Notes under the pieces: model-generated
Told to the model about the DNA's origin: nothing
The model's database searches: none
Seen by the model: only the letters and a program-made list of their open reading frames with translations
Translations under genes and position numbers: made by a program
Assembly (NCBI GenBank): GCA_030583885.1
Contig: CP129480.1
Span: 2,170,001 to 2,234,000 of the forward strand
Reading direction: 5' to 3'
DNA: 64,000 bases
Source of the DNA: Anaerolineales bacterium
Lineage (GTDB): Bacteria; Chloroflexota; Anaerolineae; Anaerolineales; Villigracilaceae
Shown here: positions 25,371 to 35,035 of the stretch, piece by piece
Layout: every line of letters starts with the position of its first letter
How positions within the stretch are numbered: the first letter of the stretch is position 1

Positions 25371-26297
25371 ATGAAGGACTTTCTCGCGATATCGGATTAT
25401 TCGCCGAACGAAATTCGGGATATGCTCGACCTTGCCATTAAGCTGAAAAAGGATTATTTCAAAAAAGGCAACAAGAAGATCTTCAAAGGCAGGGTGCTGG
25501 GCATGATCTTCCAGAAGCCAAGCCTGCGCACGCGCATTTCGTTTGACATGGCAATGCGTCATTGTGGCGGTGATGCGCTGTATCTTTCCCCGAACGAGAT
25601 CGGTCTGGGCAAGCGTGAATCCATTGCGGATGTGGCGCGTGTGTTGTCGGGCTACGTGCAGGGATTAATGGCGCGTGTGTTTGAACATGAACATGTGCTG
25701 GAGCTGGCGAAATGGTCGGAAATCCCCGTTGTAAACGGCCTGAGCGATTACAACCATCCGTGTCAGGGCATGGCGGACGCGTTGACCATTATCGAAAAGT
25801 TCGGCAAAAAATCCAAAGGCTTGAATGTCAGTTACGTGGGGGATGGGAACAACGTCACGGTTTCGCTGATGCACGTTTCCGCGCTGCTCGGCTGGAATGT
25901 GACCGTCGGGTCTCCTGAAGGCTATGACATGAACCCCAAAGCAGTAGAGATCGCCCAAAATATTGCCAAGAAAACAGGCAGTACATTGACCTTCGTGCGT
26001 GATGTCCATGAAGCCGTGAAGGGTGCGCACGTCATCTATACTGACACCTGGACCAGCATGGGGCAGGAGGAGGAGACCGCAAAACGTGAGCAGATCTTCC
26101 CGCCCTATCAGGTCAATGCGCAACTGGTGGGCGAGGCGGATAAGGACGTGATTGTGATGCACTGCCTGCCCGCACATCGCGGGCAGGAACTCACGGATGA
26201 AGTTGCCGACGGCCCGCATTCAGTGATCTTCCCGCAGGCGCATAATCGCTTGCACGCGCAGAAGGCGATTCTGGCACGCGTGTTTGGTGTGGTGTAG
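25371..26297 (+). CDS. argF: Ornithine carbamoyltransferase
   Basis: The 308-residue enzyme has the carbamoyl-phosphate site QKPSLRTR, the ornithine loop HCLPAHRGQE and the NGLSDYNHPCQGMAD segment. It joins ornithine and carbamoyl phosphate to give citrulline in arginine synthesis; the reverse reaction is used in catabolism. CAAGGAG precedes the ATG, and longer in-frame starts overlap the previous gene. Next to it lies an ornithine aminotransferase, and a DDAH operon producing citrulline is 17 kb away, so a catabolic role is possible. No argG, argH or arcC is in the window. Confidence 0.92.
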   Translation: MKDFLAISDYSPNEIRDMLDLAIKLKKDYFKKGNKKIFKGRVLGMIFQKPSLRTRISFDMAMRHCGGDALYLSPNEIGLGKRESIADVARVLSGYVQGLMARVFEHEHVLELAKWSEIPVVNGLSDYNHPCQGMADALTIIEKFGKKSKGLNVSYVGDGNNVTVSLMHVSALLGWNVTVGSPEGYDMNPKAVEIAQNIAKKTGSTLTFVRDVHEAVKGAHVIYTDTWTSMGQEEETAKREQIFPPYQVNAQLVGEADKDVIVMHCLPAHRGQELTDEVADGPHSVIFPQAHNRLHAQKAILARVFGVV

Positions 26298-26348
26298 TTG
26301 GCCCATATCGAAAACGACCGTTTACGGAAATGCAATCCATAGGCAGGA

Positions 26349-26386
26349 TGGTTTCAATACGCCGTTCCGCGGCTGTTCAACCACCG
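26349..26386. repeat. Copy of the palindromic repeat between argF and rocD
   Basis: The sequence tggtttcaatacg...ctgttcaaccaccg matches the core of the 11341 element with changes in the middle, and can fold with aacca/tggtt ends and an inner gccg/cggc stem. It occupies most of the 110-bp gap. Confidence 0.5.
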
Positions 26387-26407
26387 CAATAATAGTAAAA
26401 GGTGAAT

Positions 26408-27610
26408 ATGGACACACAAGACTTTATCAAGATCGAAGAGCAATACGGCGCGCACAACTATCACCCGTTGGATGTGGTGATCGAGAAGGCTGAAGGCGTA
26501 TGGGTGCACGATGTCGAGGGAAAGAAGTATCTCGATTGTCTTTCCGCATATTCGGCGGTCAATCAGGGACATGTTCACCCTGAAATCTTGAAGGCAATGC
26601 TGGATCAGGCGAAGCGCGTCACGCTGACTTCCCGCGCCTTCCGCAATGACCAGTTGCCGTTACTCTATAAAGAGCTCTCCGAGATGACGGGGTACGAAAT
26701 GTCCCTGCCGATGAACTCAGGCGCGGAGGCGGTGGAGACGGCTGTCAAGCTGGCGCGCAAATGGGCGTACCAGGTCAAGAAGGTCCCGCGCCATCAGGCG
26801 GAGATCATCGTTGCCGGCAACAACTTCCACGGGCGTACTGTGACGATCGTTTCATTCTCCACCGAGCCGTCCTACCGCGATGATTTTGGTCCGTTCACGC
26901 CGGGTTTTGTCGTCGTCGAATATGGCAATGCGGATGCGCTTGAAAAAGCGCTCACACCAAATACGGCTGCAGTCATGCTCGAACCGATTCAAGGTGAGGC
27001 AGGCGTCATTATTCCGCCGGCTGGATACTTGAAGAAGGTTGCGGAAATCTGCAGGAAGAACAATGTGCTGTTCATGGCGGATGAAATTCAAACCGGTCTC
27101 GCAAGGACCGGGAAACTGTTTGCTGCCCATCATGAAGATGTCCGCGCTGACATCACCATTGTCGGCAAGGCGCTTTCGGGTGGTTTTTACCCTGTCTCTG
27201 CCGTGTTGGCAGACAAGTCCGTGCTGGGCCTGTTCCAGCCCGGTGAACATGGTTCAACGTTTGGCGGCAACCCGCTGGCGGCGGCGGTGGCGCGTGCTTC
27301 GCTGCGGGTGATCCGTGAAGAGAAACTGGCGGAACGTTCCGCGCAGTCGGGCACCTATTTCATCGAACAGTTGAGCGAGATACCCAGCCCGCATGTAAAG
27401 GAAGTACGCGGCAAGGGATTGTTGATTGGCGTCGAGCTCAAGTCTGAAGCAAAGGGTGCGCGCCGTTTTTGCGAGGCGTTGAAGGCGAAGGGGATCCTTG
27501 CCAAGGAGACCCATGATAACGTGATCCGTTTTGCGCCTCCTCTTGTCATTGATAGAGAGACAATTGACTGGGCGCTCCCGTCCATTCGGGAAGTGCTCAA
27601 CATGACGTAA
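26408..27610 (+). CDS. rocD: Ornithine aminotransferase
   Basis: The 400-residue class III aminotransferase shows [49 protein letters not shown] and the PLP lysine in [12 protein letters not shown]. Also present is the typical N-terminus [14 protein letters not shown] of ornithine--oxo-acid transaminases. It converts ornithine and 2-oxoglutarate to glutamate semialdehyde and glutamate. AAAGGTGA serves as ribosome site for this ATG; a GTG 6 bases upstream also fits. It is followed by a strong terminator. Confidence 0.93.
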   Translation: MDTQDFIKIEEQYGAHNYHPLDVVIEKAEGVWVHDVEGKKYLDCLSAYSAVNQGHVHPEILKAMLDQAKRVTLTSRAFRNDQLPLLYKELSEMTGYEMSLPMNSGAEAVETAVKLARKWAYQVKKVPRHQAEIIVAGNNFHGRTVTIVSFSTEPSYRDDFGPFTPGFVVVEYGNADALEKALTPNTAAVMLEPIQGEAGVIIPPAGYLKKVAEICRKNNVLFMADEIQTGLARTGKLFAAHHEDVRADITIVGKALSGGFYPVSAVLADKSVLGLFQPGEHGSTFGGNPLAAAVARASLRVIREEKLAERSAQSGTYFIEQLSEIPSPHVKEVRGKGLLIGVELKSEAKGARRFCEALKAKGILAKETHDNVIRFAPPLVIDRETIDWALPSIREVLNMT

Positions 27611-27618
27611 CAAAACCG

Positions 27619-27653
27619 GACCCTGAAGGTTTTGTAACCTTCAGGGTCTTTTT
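27619..27653 (+). terminator. Terminator after rocD
   Basis: The 13-bp arms gaccctgaaggtt / aaccttcagggtc have a 4-base loop followed by tttttat. Confidence 0.9.
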
Positions 27654-27666
27654 ATGGAGGCATATT

Positions 27667-28758
27667 ATGTATATTGGAATTCCAAAAGAAAGCAGACCCT
27701 TCGAGTATCGCGTGGGTCTTTCCCCGGCCGGGGTGGAGATTCTGTCCCAGCACGGGCATCAGGTTTTTATTGAGCATGAGGCGGGGATGGGGGCAGGATT
27801 CAGCGACCAGGAATATGAACAGGCCGGGGCGCGCATCGCGTATTCTGCGGAGGAGGTCTATGGCAGGGCGGATTTGTTATTGAAAATAACCCGTCCATTG
27901 AAGCAGGAATTGGAATGGTTGAAAGAAGGAGCGATCCTTGCGGGCTTTTTGCATCTCGCTTCAAGTTCGCAGGACCAGATTGACTTGTTGCTTGAAAAGA
28001 AGATCACAGCACTTGCCTATGAGCAGATTGCTGATGCTTCGGGCGGTCTCTCTGTTTTGCGTCCGTTCAGCATGATCTGCGGCACAATGGTATCGCAGAT
28101 AGCGGCGCGGCTCCTGCAGACCAACCGCGGCGGCAAAGGGATTTTGTTGAGTGGTTTGCCCGGCGTGCCCCCTGCAGAGGTTGTCATCATCGGCGGCGGA
28201 ACGGTGGGAACATCTGCGACCAAGACCCTGCTCAGCACCGGCGCACATGTGACCATTATTGATAGGAGCATGCCGGCCTTGGAGAAAATTACCGAGCGTT
28301 TTTCCGGGGTTGTAACCATGATCTCGACCAAACGCAATATCGAACGTGCCACTGCCTATGCCGATGTGGTAATCGGTGCCGTGCTGGTCAGCGGCCAGCG
28401 TGCTCCCATCGTGGTGACCCGCGAAATGGTGCGGGCCATGAAGCCGCGCTCAGTGATCATTGATGTGAGCATTGACCAGGGCGGCTGTGTGGAAACATCG
28501 CGCCCGACGACGCACGATAACCCGACTTATCTGGAAGATAATGTGGTGCATTACTGTGTGCCGAACATTCCTGGCGTGGTTGCCCGTACTGCCAGCCATG
28601 TATTTGTCAATGCGGCCATCCCATACATTCGGGAGGTTGCGAATCAGGGCATTGATGCGGTGATGAAGAGTCATCCAAACATCGAAGCCGCCATCAACGC
28701 CCACGGCGGTAAACTGCTTCATCTACTGCGCCTGAGCGCCAGGGAGGAAGCGAAATGA
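27667..28758 (+). CDS. ald: Alanine dehydrogenase
   Basis: The 363-residue enzyme has the N-terminal IGIPKESRPFEYRVGLSP, the catalytic-region motifs LLLKITRPL and FLHLASS, a Rossmann motif VVIIGGGTVGTSA, and the C-terminal VDVSIDQGG-like IDVSIDQGGC and VPNIPGVVARTAS. It catalyses reversible NAD-dependent oxidative deamination of alanine to pyruvate and ammonia. Its stop overlaps the start of the CoA-transferase gene (ATGA). Pyruvate kinase is also nearby, so pyruvate is a likely node. Confidence 0.92.
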   Translation: MYIGIPKESRPFEYRVGLSPAGVEILSQHGHQVFIEHEAGMGAGFSDQEYEQAGARIAYSAEEVYGRADLLLKITRPLKQELEWLKEGAILAGFLHLASSSQDQIDLLLEKKITALAYEQIADASGGLSVLRPFSMICGTMVSQIAARLLQTNRGGKGILLSGLPGVPPAEVVIIGGGTVGTSATKTLLSTGAHVTIIDRSMPALEKITERFSGVVTMISTKRNIERATAYADVVIGAVLVSGQRAPIVVTREMVRAMKPRSVIIDVSIDQGGCVETSRPTTHDNPTYLEDNVVHYCVPNIPGVVARTASHVFVNAAIPYIREVANQGIDAVMKSHPNIEAAINAHGGKLLHLLRLSAREEAK

Positions 28759-30065
28759 ATGCGGCAGGTATTTATCAGGAGCGTGTATCCACTGCCGAAG
28801 AGGCGGTCAAGGTCATCAAGACAGGAGACCGCATCTTTCTTACGGGAAATGTATCCGTCCCCCAAACGCTATTGGCTGCGCTGGTGAACCATGCCCCCAA
28901 TGTGAAGGATGTGGAGATCTGCCAGGCATTGACAGTTGGTGCGGCGGATTATGTGGGCCCTGCAATGGAGGGGCATCTGCGCGTGAACTCCATGTTCATC
29001 AGTGCCAATATCCGCAAGGCGGTGCAGGAAGGGCGCGCAGATTTTACCCCCGTGCTGCTCTCCGAATTTCCCCTCCTGTTCAAAAATGGGATACTACCTG
29101 TGGATGTGGCGATTATTCATGTTTCTACACCGGATGAGCACGGCTTTTGCAGTCTTGGTGTGGAGGTTGGTTTGACCAAATCCGCTGCCGAATCGGCGAA
29201 GATCATCATTGCTGAGGTCAACGACAAGATGCCGCGCACGCTCGGCGATTCGTTCATTCACGTCAGCCGCCTGACACATATTGTGCCGGTTAATTATCCG
29301 ATCCCCGAGCATAAAATGACATCCGATGGCAGCACAGATATCGTTGAAAAGATCGCGGGGCACGTTGCCGCCCTGATCCCCGATGGCGCTACCATGCAGT
29401 TGGGGATTGGTTCAATTCCCGATGCCGTCTTGAAGTTCCTCTCCGACAAAAAAGATTTGGGTATTCATACCGAGCTCTTTTCTGACGGCGTGATTGATCT
29501 GGTTGATGCCGGGGTACTGACCAATGCTCGTAAATCCCTGCACCCGGGCAAGATCGTGGCGGGCTTCATTCTTGGCACGAAGCGGCTGTACGAATGGGTG
29601 CATGATAACCCTCTGATCGAACTGCACCGCACTGAATATGTGAACGACCCGTTTGTCATTGCACAGAATGACCGCATGGTGGCGGTTAATTCCGCCATTG
29701 AAGTGGACCTTACCGGCCAGGTCTGTGCGGATAGCATCGGGCCGAAACTGTACAGCGGAGTCGGGGGGCAATTGGATTTTGTTTATGGCGCATCACGTTC
29801 CAAAGGCGGGGTGCCCGTCATTGCCCTGCCAAGTACAGCCGTCATGAGGGATGGTACCCAGATCAGTAAGATCACTGCCATGCTTAAGCAGGGTGCCGGC
29901 GTGGTGACAAGCCGCAATCACGTCCGCTTTGTGGTGACCGAGTATGGCGTGGCTGATCTGTATGGCAGGACCATCCGCCAGCGTGCGCAGGCCTTGATCA
30001 AGATTGCACATCCGCAGTTCCATGATGAGTTGAAAAAGCAGGCAAAAGAACTGAATTACATGTAG
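28755..30065 (+). CDS. Acetyl-CoA hydrolase/transferase family CoA-transferase
   Basis: The 436-residue protein has the two-domain pattern of 4-hydroxybutyrate/butyryl CoA-transferases: GDRIFLTGNVSVPQTLL near the N-terminus, VSTPDEHGFCSLGVEVG, QLGIGSIPDAVL, and HTELFSDGVIDL, whose Glu is the expected acyl-carrying residue. It swaps CoA between acetyl-CoA and a carboxylic acid; the acid is not decided. The 4-bp overlap with ald implies one transcript and suggests use of amino-acid-derived acids. Confidence 0.88.
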   Translation: MNAAGIYQERVSTAEEAVKVIKTGDRIFLTGNVSVPQTLLAALVNHAPNVKDVEICQALTVGAADYVGPAMEGHLRVNSMFISANIRKAVQEGRADFTPVLLSEFPLLFKNGILPVDVAIIHVSTPDEHGFCSLGVEVGLTKSAAESAKIIIAEVNDKMPRTLGDSFIHVSRLTHIVPVNYPIPEHKMTSDGSTDIVEKIAGHVAALIPDGATMQLGIGSIPDAVLKFLSDKKDLGIHTELFSDGVIDLVDAGVLTNARKSLHPGKIVAGFILGTKRLYEWVHDNPLIELHRTEYVNDPFVIAQNDRMVAVNSAIEVDLTGQVCADSIGPKLYSGVGGQLDFVYGASRSKGGVPVIALPSTAVMRDGTQISKITAMLKQGAGVVTSRNHVRFVVTEYGVADLYGRTIRQRAQALIKIAHPQFHDELKKQAKELNYM

Positions 30066-30077
30066 CAGAATCTACGG

Positions 30078-30115
30078 AAGGACGTGGATGGGAACGCCAT
30101 TCCACGTCCTTTTAT
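30078..30115 (+). terminator. Terminator after the ald operon
   Basis: The 11-bp arms aaggacgtgga / tccacgtcctt are followed by ttatat. Confidence 0.75.
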
Positions 30116-30199
30116 ATCGTTAATCCTTGATAAATTTTTCCGCCTTGACAGTATGCGGTTTTTTACCTATTATCAATGCGCCCCGGCATAAGGAGTTGC

Positions 30200-31534
30200 A
30201 TGCAAAAACCATCGCATAGATCTTTAACCTTGTTTCTTTTTATGATACTGTCGTATGCAGGCTATATTTGGCTGCGAGTTCGGCATATCCTCCGAATTAA
30301 AGAGCCGCGCGAATTTTACGACACAACTGAGTTCATGGAATTTGCATCCCGCCCACTGACATCCTCCACTTTTTGGATCACAAACAAACCCCCCGTCACT
30401 TCGTTATTTTTTCGACTGCTCGACTTGGATGTATCGAAGATTGTCGTCGCGCAGTTGTGGGTGTCCATCCTCGCCTGGGGTGTTTTGGCACTTGTTCTTG
30501 CTGCGGTCATACGTAATTCCTGGCTTAAGCCCGCGGCCTTTGTTCTCATACTGGCTTTCAGCCTGGTGCAGAATGTGATTCTATGGGATGCTTTGATTCT
30601 TAGTGATTCGCTGTCAATTTCCCTGCTGGCGTTATTTCTGGCGGCGGGCTTGTGGTTACTGGCGAAATGGGATGGCTACCGTTTTGTCCTGTTCGTTGTT
30701 TCATCGGTTTTGCTGGCATTTGTCCGCGACACCTATGCTTATTTCCTTCTGATGGCGGGAGGATGCGTACTTGTTTTGTTTTTTTTCACCCATCAACGGA
30801 AGCGTATCTTTGCGGTTCTCGGTTTATTCGTTGCCATCTTTTTCGCAGTGAATACGCTGTCGGTAATGGGGGCTCACTGGTATACAGCATTTTTGATGAC
30901 CATGGGGTTGCGCATTCTTCCCAATTCGGAATATGTGGCATATTTCGAGGCGCGCGGCATGCCCGTTTCAGATGAGTTAATGGACAGGGCGGGCAAACCA
31001 ATTCAAGCTGACGATGTTGCCATGCTGTATGCTCCTGACCTCGAAGAATTCAGACAGTGGGCGAAGGAGCATGGGCGTGGTGAATTTGTACGCTTCCTGT
31101 GGTTCTTTAAGGCGGATACTCTGCAAAATCCGCTGCGGGATGCGGAGTTGGTTTTTAACCCCGATGTGTATTATTATGCCGCCACTGGGTATCGGCCCAT
31201 TTTGAAGGATGCCCGCTTGAACGAACTGCTTTATCCGACCCGTTTTGGTTTGCTGGCGTCGTTTCTTGTAAATATTCTTGCTGTGGCTCTGCTTTATCCT
31301 GCGATTCAATACAGAAACACCCTGTGGGCCATTCCGTTGATGCTCATCCTCTTTTCGTACCCGCAGGCGGTTTTAATATGGAATGCAGACGCGAACGATA
31401 TTGCGCGCCATTCCATATATCATGTAATCATGCTGCGTTTGGGATTTTGGATTCTGACATTATTTGTGATGGATTTTTTTATCGTTCAGATTAAATCATA
31501 CATGGATATGAATAGGAAAACTTCTAATGCGTAG
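30200..31534 (+). CDS. Polytopic membrane protein, possibly GT-C-like
   Basis: I do not recognise this 444-residue protein. It has about ten membrane helices: one at the N-terminus, a soluble loop with YDTTEFMEFASRPL and TNKPPVTSLFF, several central helices, a soluble segment of about 110 residues between about residues 240 and 350, and three C-terminal helices. An acidic residue in the first loop (Asp/Glu near residue 40) and this topology resemble GT-C glycosyltransferases, but there is no decisive motif. AGGAG precedes the ATG. It overlaps pyk by 8 bp. Confidence 0.65.
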   Translation: MQKPSHRSLTLFLFMILSYAGYIWLRVRHILRIKEPREFYDTTEFMEFASRPLTSSTFWITNKPPVTSLFFRLLDLDVSKIVVAQLWVSILAWGVLALVLAAVIRNSWLKPAAFVLILAFSLVQNVILWDALILSDSLSISLLALFLAAGLWLLAKWDGYRFVLFVVSSVLLAFVRDTYAYFLLMAGGCVLVLFFFTHQRKRIFAVLGLFVAIFFAVNTLSVMGAHWYTAFLMTMGLRILPNSEYVAYFEARGMPVSDELMDRAGKPIQADDVAMLYAPDLEEFRQWAKEHGRGEFVRFLWFFKADTLQNPLRDAELVFNPDVYYYAATGYRPILKDARLNELLYPTRFGLLASFLVNILAVALLYPAIQYRNTLWAIPLMLILFSYPQAVLIWNADANDIARHSIYHVIMLRLGFWILTLFVMDFFIVQIKSYMDMNRKTSNA

Positions 31535-33008
31535 AGCAAAGATCGTAGCGACCATCGGGCCGGCCTCTGATTCGGAAGAGGCACTGGCGTCACTTGTTAA
31601 AGCCGGGATGAACGTCGCCCGTTTGAATTTTTCTCATGGAACTCACGAGCAACATGCCTTGCGTGTAGCCAAGATACGAATTGTGGCAAAAAAAATTGGT
31701 ACACCCGTCGGAATTTTACAGGATTTGCAGGGACCGAAAATCCGGGTTGGCAAATTGGAGGCACCTATTCAACTATCAGCTGGCGAACAAGTCTGTTTAT
31801 TTGCCACACAGGACGAAGCGCCGAAAACGGATAACCAACTTCTGCCTGTGGACTTCCGTGAACTCTTCGAGTCGGTTCAGGCGGGTGACAGGCTTCTGCT
31901 CGATGATGGTCGCCTTGCCCTAGAGGTTGTTTCTGCACAGGGGCGGCTTATCCATGCCAGAGTTTTGGTTGGTGGCGAGCTCTCTTCGCACAAGGGAATT
32001 AATTTGCCAGGCGTAAAACTCCGTATCACCGGGTTCACCGAAAAAGACAAGGCCGATCTTGCCTTTGGCATCTCGCAGGGCGTGGATGCGGTTGCGATTT
32101 CCTTTGTCCGCAGTGCGGATGACGTGAAGGCCGTGCGGGAGGCCATTGAGGAGTTTTCCAAAGGGAAGCGCACGCCTTTGCTGATCGCCAAATTGGAAAA
32201 GCCCGAAGCCATGAATGAATTGGATGCCATCCTGGATGTGGTGGATGGCGTGATGGTGGCACGCGGTGACCTTGGCGTGGAGCTTCCACCGGAACGGGTG
32301 CCCTCCCTGCAAAAGCTGATCATCCATGCTGCCAATGCCCGCGCAAAGCTGGTCATCACTGCCACGCAGATGCTTGAGTCCATGATCCAGAATCCGCTGC
32401 CCACGCGTGCGGAGGCATCTGACGTTGCCAACGCCATTTTCGACGGCACGGATGCGGTCATGTTGTCCGCTGAAACAGCCTCGGGAGAATACCCCAGTGA
32501 AGCGGTTGCCATGATGTCGCGCATTGTGGTGGAAGCGGAGTCGCATTTCTTCGAGTGGGGGAGCCGTCAGGATAGCCGGGCAGGTTTGGGTGAGAGCGAT
32601 GCGGCTTCGATGGCGCGCGCAGCGAATGCGTTGGCGAAAGATCCCGATGTCCGCGCTGTGGCGGTCTTCACGATGCAGGGTCGTTCTGCGTGGCTGGTGT
32701 CCAAGGCGCGCCCGTTGAAGCAGATCCTTGCCTTTACGCCGGATGCTGAAACATTCAATCAACTTGCGTTTTTGTGGGGTGTCGAACCTCATCTTGCAAA
32801 GTATGCCAACACAATGGACGACATGCTTTCGGATGTGGATGCGGCACTGCTAAAATCCGGCATCCAGCCCGGGCAACAGCTGGTACTGATTTGTGGATAT
32901 CCCATCGGAGAGCAACGTCCGCCCAACATGGCATTGCTTCATACGGTGGGGAGCGATGCAACCGTGAGTTTGGCGCGTAAACTGGCGGAAAAGAACTTGA
33001 AAAAATAG
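31527..33008 (+). CDS. pyk: Pyruvate kinase
   Basis: The 493-residue enzyme has ATIGPASDSEEAL, MNVARLNFSHG, LQDLQGPKIRVG, the active-site stretch LLIAKLEKPEAMNELD, VARGDLGVELPPERVP, and TATQMLESM...TRAEASDVANA. The C-terminal regulatory domain is complete. It makes pyruvate and ATP from phosphoenolpyruvate in glycolysis. Its start lies inside the end of the membrane-protein gene, an unusual partner for a glycolytic enzyme. Confidence 0.95.
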   Translation: MRRAKIVATIGPASDSEEALASLVKAGMNVARLNFSHGTHEQHALRVAKIRIVAKKIGTPVGILQDLQGPKIRVGKLEAPIQLSAGEQVCLFATQDEAPKTDNQLLPVDFRELFESVQAGDRLLLDDGRLALEVVSAQGRLIHARVLVGGELSSHKGINLPGVKLRITGFTEKDKADLAFGISQGVDAVAISFVRSADDVKAVREAIEEFSKGKRTPLLIAKLEKPEAMNELDAILDVVDGVMVARGDLGVELPPERVPSLQKLIIHAANARAKLVITATQMLESMIQNPLPTRAEASDVANAIFDGTDAVMLSAETASGEYPSEAVAMMSRIVVEAESHFFEWGSRQDSRAGLGESDAASMARAANALAKDPDVRAVAVFTMQGRSAWLVSKARPLKQILAFTPDAETFNQLAFLWGVEPHLAKYANTMDDMLSDVDAALLKSGIQPGQQLVLICGYPIGEQRPPNMALLHTVGSDATVSLARKLAEKNLKK

Positions 33009-33039
33009 AGGTAGGATTTTCATCCCTAACTTCATTTAC

Positions 33040-33082
33040 CCGGTGGATGCAGTTTCCTCCTGAATTGCACCGGCTTCTTTTT
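33040..33082 (+). terminator. Terminator after pyk
   Basis: The stem ccggtg...caccgg continues as tgcagtt/aattgca past a 2-base bulge and is followed by cttctttttt. Confidence 0.7.
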
Positions 33083-33106
33083 TAACGGATGACTAGTCCT
33101 GTTTTC

Positions 33107-34009
33107 TCAATCCCTCGTCGCGATCAGAATACCGGCACCGATCAGCACCCCGCCTGTAATGAAGAGAGGGGTGATTTTCTCGGCGAGGAAAAACCATCCG
33201 AGCAGCGACCCAACCACCGGCTGGGCAAAGAACGTCAACGAGGCGAGGGCGGCCGGCAATTCCGCGAAGGCATAGTTCCAAAGGAACATCGCGATCGCGG
33301 TGGAGATGATCCCCAAAAATAGAATCCCGCCGAAGATTCCCAATGTAATTCCGCCGATTCCCTGCGTGTTGATTTCCCAAATTCCAAACGCAATGCTTGA
33401 AGGCAGGCCGCCTAAAAACATGATCGTGCTGGAAATGAGCAGGTCTGTGGATTTCGAGATTTTGCGCACGAGCACGGAATACAATGCCCATGTGAGTGCC
33501 GCCGCCAGCAAGCTCATATTGCCCCAAAACAGGGATGGGGACAATTCGGCATTGCGCGGGTCGACCACGGCGAGGACGCCCAGCGTGGAAATGACCAATG
33601 CGACGATGCGCCGCGGTGTGGCACGTTCACCAAGTAAAAAAGGCGCGAATAGCAAAACGAATGCCGGTGTGGCGGATGTGACTAGTGCGCCATTCGAGGC
33701 TGTCGAGAGTTTTGTGCCGACGAATTGAAACCCGAGCGAAACTCCGTAACCGACAAAACCAACCAGAAAACTCGTCCAAAAGAATTCTTTTGTGATGGAG
33801 ATTTTTTCATCCGCTTTTTTGCTGCGAAGGGAAATGACAAGACCCAATGTCATTGCGCCCAGCACCAGGCGTAACGCGAGCAATGAAAAAGGTGGTATTA
33901 CCTCCAATACCACCTTGCTGACGACGTACATCCCGCCCCAAATGGAGGCGGCGGTAAGACCTGCGATCAACCCTGCAATTGGGTGATGTTTTGGCAATTT
34001 GCTGTGCAT
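33107..34009 (-). CDS. EamA-family (DMT) transporter
   Basis: The 300-residue membrane protein has ten helices in two EamA repeats, with the typical start IAGLTAASIWGGMYVVSKVVL, the repeat-2 start LLAAALTWALYSVLVRK, and a C-terminal ITGGVLIGAGILIATRD. DMT proteins export metabolites such as amino acids or drugs; the substrate is unknown. It lies downstream of a broken SnoaL-like gene and a small membrane protein gene on the same strand. Confidence 0.88.
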   Translation of the reverse strand: MHSKLPKHHPIAGLIAGLTAASIWGGMYVVSKVVLEVIPPFSLLALRLVLGAMTLGLVISLRSKKADEKISITKEFFWTSFLVGFVGYGVSLGFQFVGTKLSTASNGALVTSATPAFVLLFAPFLLGERATPRRIVALVISTLGVLAVVDPRNAELSPSLFWGNMSLLAAALTWALYSVLVRKISKSTDLLISSTIMFLGGLPSSIAFGIWEINTQGIGGITLGIFGGILFLGIISTAIAMFLWNYAFAELPAALASLTFFAQPVVGSLLGWFFLAEKITPLFITGGVLIGAGILIATRD

Positions 34010-34148
34010 AGTCCCTGATTATATCGAATTCGCTATTATCGCTCATGAGCGCCATCATGCCTGCGACGTCATGGCGGCTGAACGCCTCATTGATTTCAAG
34101 GACAATGCGGATGGTCGATTCTTATTTTGCCATGCGGTTTGCGTTCAT
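34010..34148 (-). pseudogene. Broken SnoaL/NTF2-like gene
   Basis: GGAGGAG precedes an ATG reading MNANRMAK, then TAA, and the same frame continues ESTIRIVLEINEAFSRHDVAG and MMALMSDNSEFD. The latter is the characteristic first helices of SnoaL-like (NTF2-fold) proteins. The remaining 80 or so residues are missing, because the EamA gene begins here. So it has both an internal stop and a 3' truncation. It sits in a co-directional run between the small membrane gene and the transporter. Confidence 0.6.
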
Positions 34149-34163
34149 GTGAAGACTCCTCCT

Positions 34164-34547
34164 TTAGCGGTTGATCAAAAATCCGCCAAGCGCGATCAAC
34201 GCAAACCCAAATGCAAGCCAGAGCAGCGGATGTTTCCATGCATCCCAGAGGGCCTTCAGATTTTGCATACGCGCCCGCCTCAATTCTTCGGGGGGCAATT
34301 TCCCATCCCGCATGAGCGCCATGGTTTCGGCGGTTTGCGGGGCCCCCATTGCATTGAATGTTCTGCGGACAAACAGCAAACCGCCATAGACGAAGATCCC
34401 CGCTCCCAGCAGGATGACCGGCAGGCCGATCATATGTAATATTAATGCGCGCGTATCCCCAGTCCGGATTACCGGTTGCAGTGTATCCACCCACATGGAC
34501 CAAAGAATGCTGGCGACGAACCCGATCAGGATCAGCCAGCCAAGCAT
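34164..34547 (-). CDS. Small membrane protein
   Basis: The 127-residue protein has three hydrophobic segments: at the N-terminus (MLGWLILIGFVASILW), in the middle (LPVILLGAGIFVYGGLLFV), and at the C-terminus (HPLLWLAFGFALIALGGFLI). Between the second and third is a charged stretch with ETMALMRDGKLPPEELRRAR. I do not recognise it. It starts about 60 bp after the arfB stop on the same strand. Confidence 0.6.
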   Translation of the reverse strand: MLGWLILIGFVASILWSMWVDTLQPVIRTGDTRALILHMIGLPVILLGAGIFVYGGLLFVRRTFNAMGAPQTAETMALMRDGKLPPEELRRARMQNLKALWDAWKHPLLWLAFGFALIALGGFLINR

Positions 34548-34607
34548 GCGAAAGAACTTATCTGATGCAGGAGTTTTTTCCTTGTCATTAAAGGCTCCTT
34601 TGTTGGT

Positions 34608-35009
34608 TCATTCAATACCGGGTTTTCCCCGCCTCAATTTCTTGACCTCGCTGCGTTTCTTCTTGGCTTTCAGCCTTTCCTCCTTGGATGCCTTTGTCGG
34701 CCTGGTTTTGCGGCGGACTTTCGGTTTCTCGCTTGCTTTTTTGAGCAAATCGTAAAATTTCTGAATGGCATCCTCGCGGTTTTTCTCCTGCGTGCGGAAG
34801 CGCTTCGCTTCGAGGATGAAGACTCCGTCCGCGTTGACCCGTTTTCCGGCAATTCGAATCAGGCGCGACTTTAAGTCCAAGGCGAGGGACGGGGAGTTGA
34901 GCACGTCGAAGCGCAGTTGCACCGCCGTCGCAACCTTGTTCACGTTCTGCCCGCCCGGTCCCGAAGCGCGGATGTATTCGAGGATAATTTCAGCGTCGAG
35001 TTTTTTCAT
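34608..35009 (-). CDS. arfB: Ribosome-rescue peptidyl-tRNA hydrolase ArfB
   Basis: The 133-residue protein carries the release-factor GGQ motif in RASGPGGQNVNKV, then TAVQLRFDVLNSP, and ends in a long Lys/Arg-rich tail (RRKTRPTKASKEERLKAKKK). The lack of a codon-recognition domain and the basic tail are the features of ArfB/YaeJ, which frees stalled ribosomes by hydrolysing peptidyl-tRNA. The ATG giving MKKLDAEI is used, preceded by GGGGA; a longer start at 35039 is possible but would overlap the upstream gene. Confidence 0.88.
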   Translation of the reverse strand: MKKLDAEIILEYIRASGPGGQNVNKVATAVQLRFDVLNSPSLALDLKSRLIRIAGKRVNADGVFILEAKRFRTQEKNREDAIQKFYDLLKKASEKPKVRRKTRPTKASKEERLKAKKKRSEVKKLRRGKPGIE

Positions 35010-35035
35010 TTCCCCGAATTTATAAGTAAAGCGCG

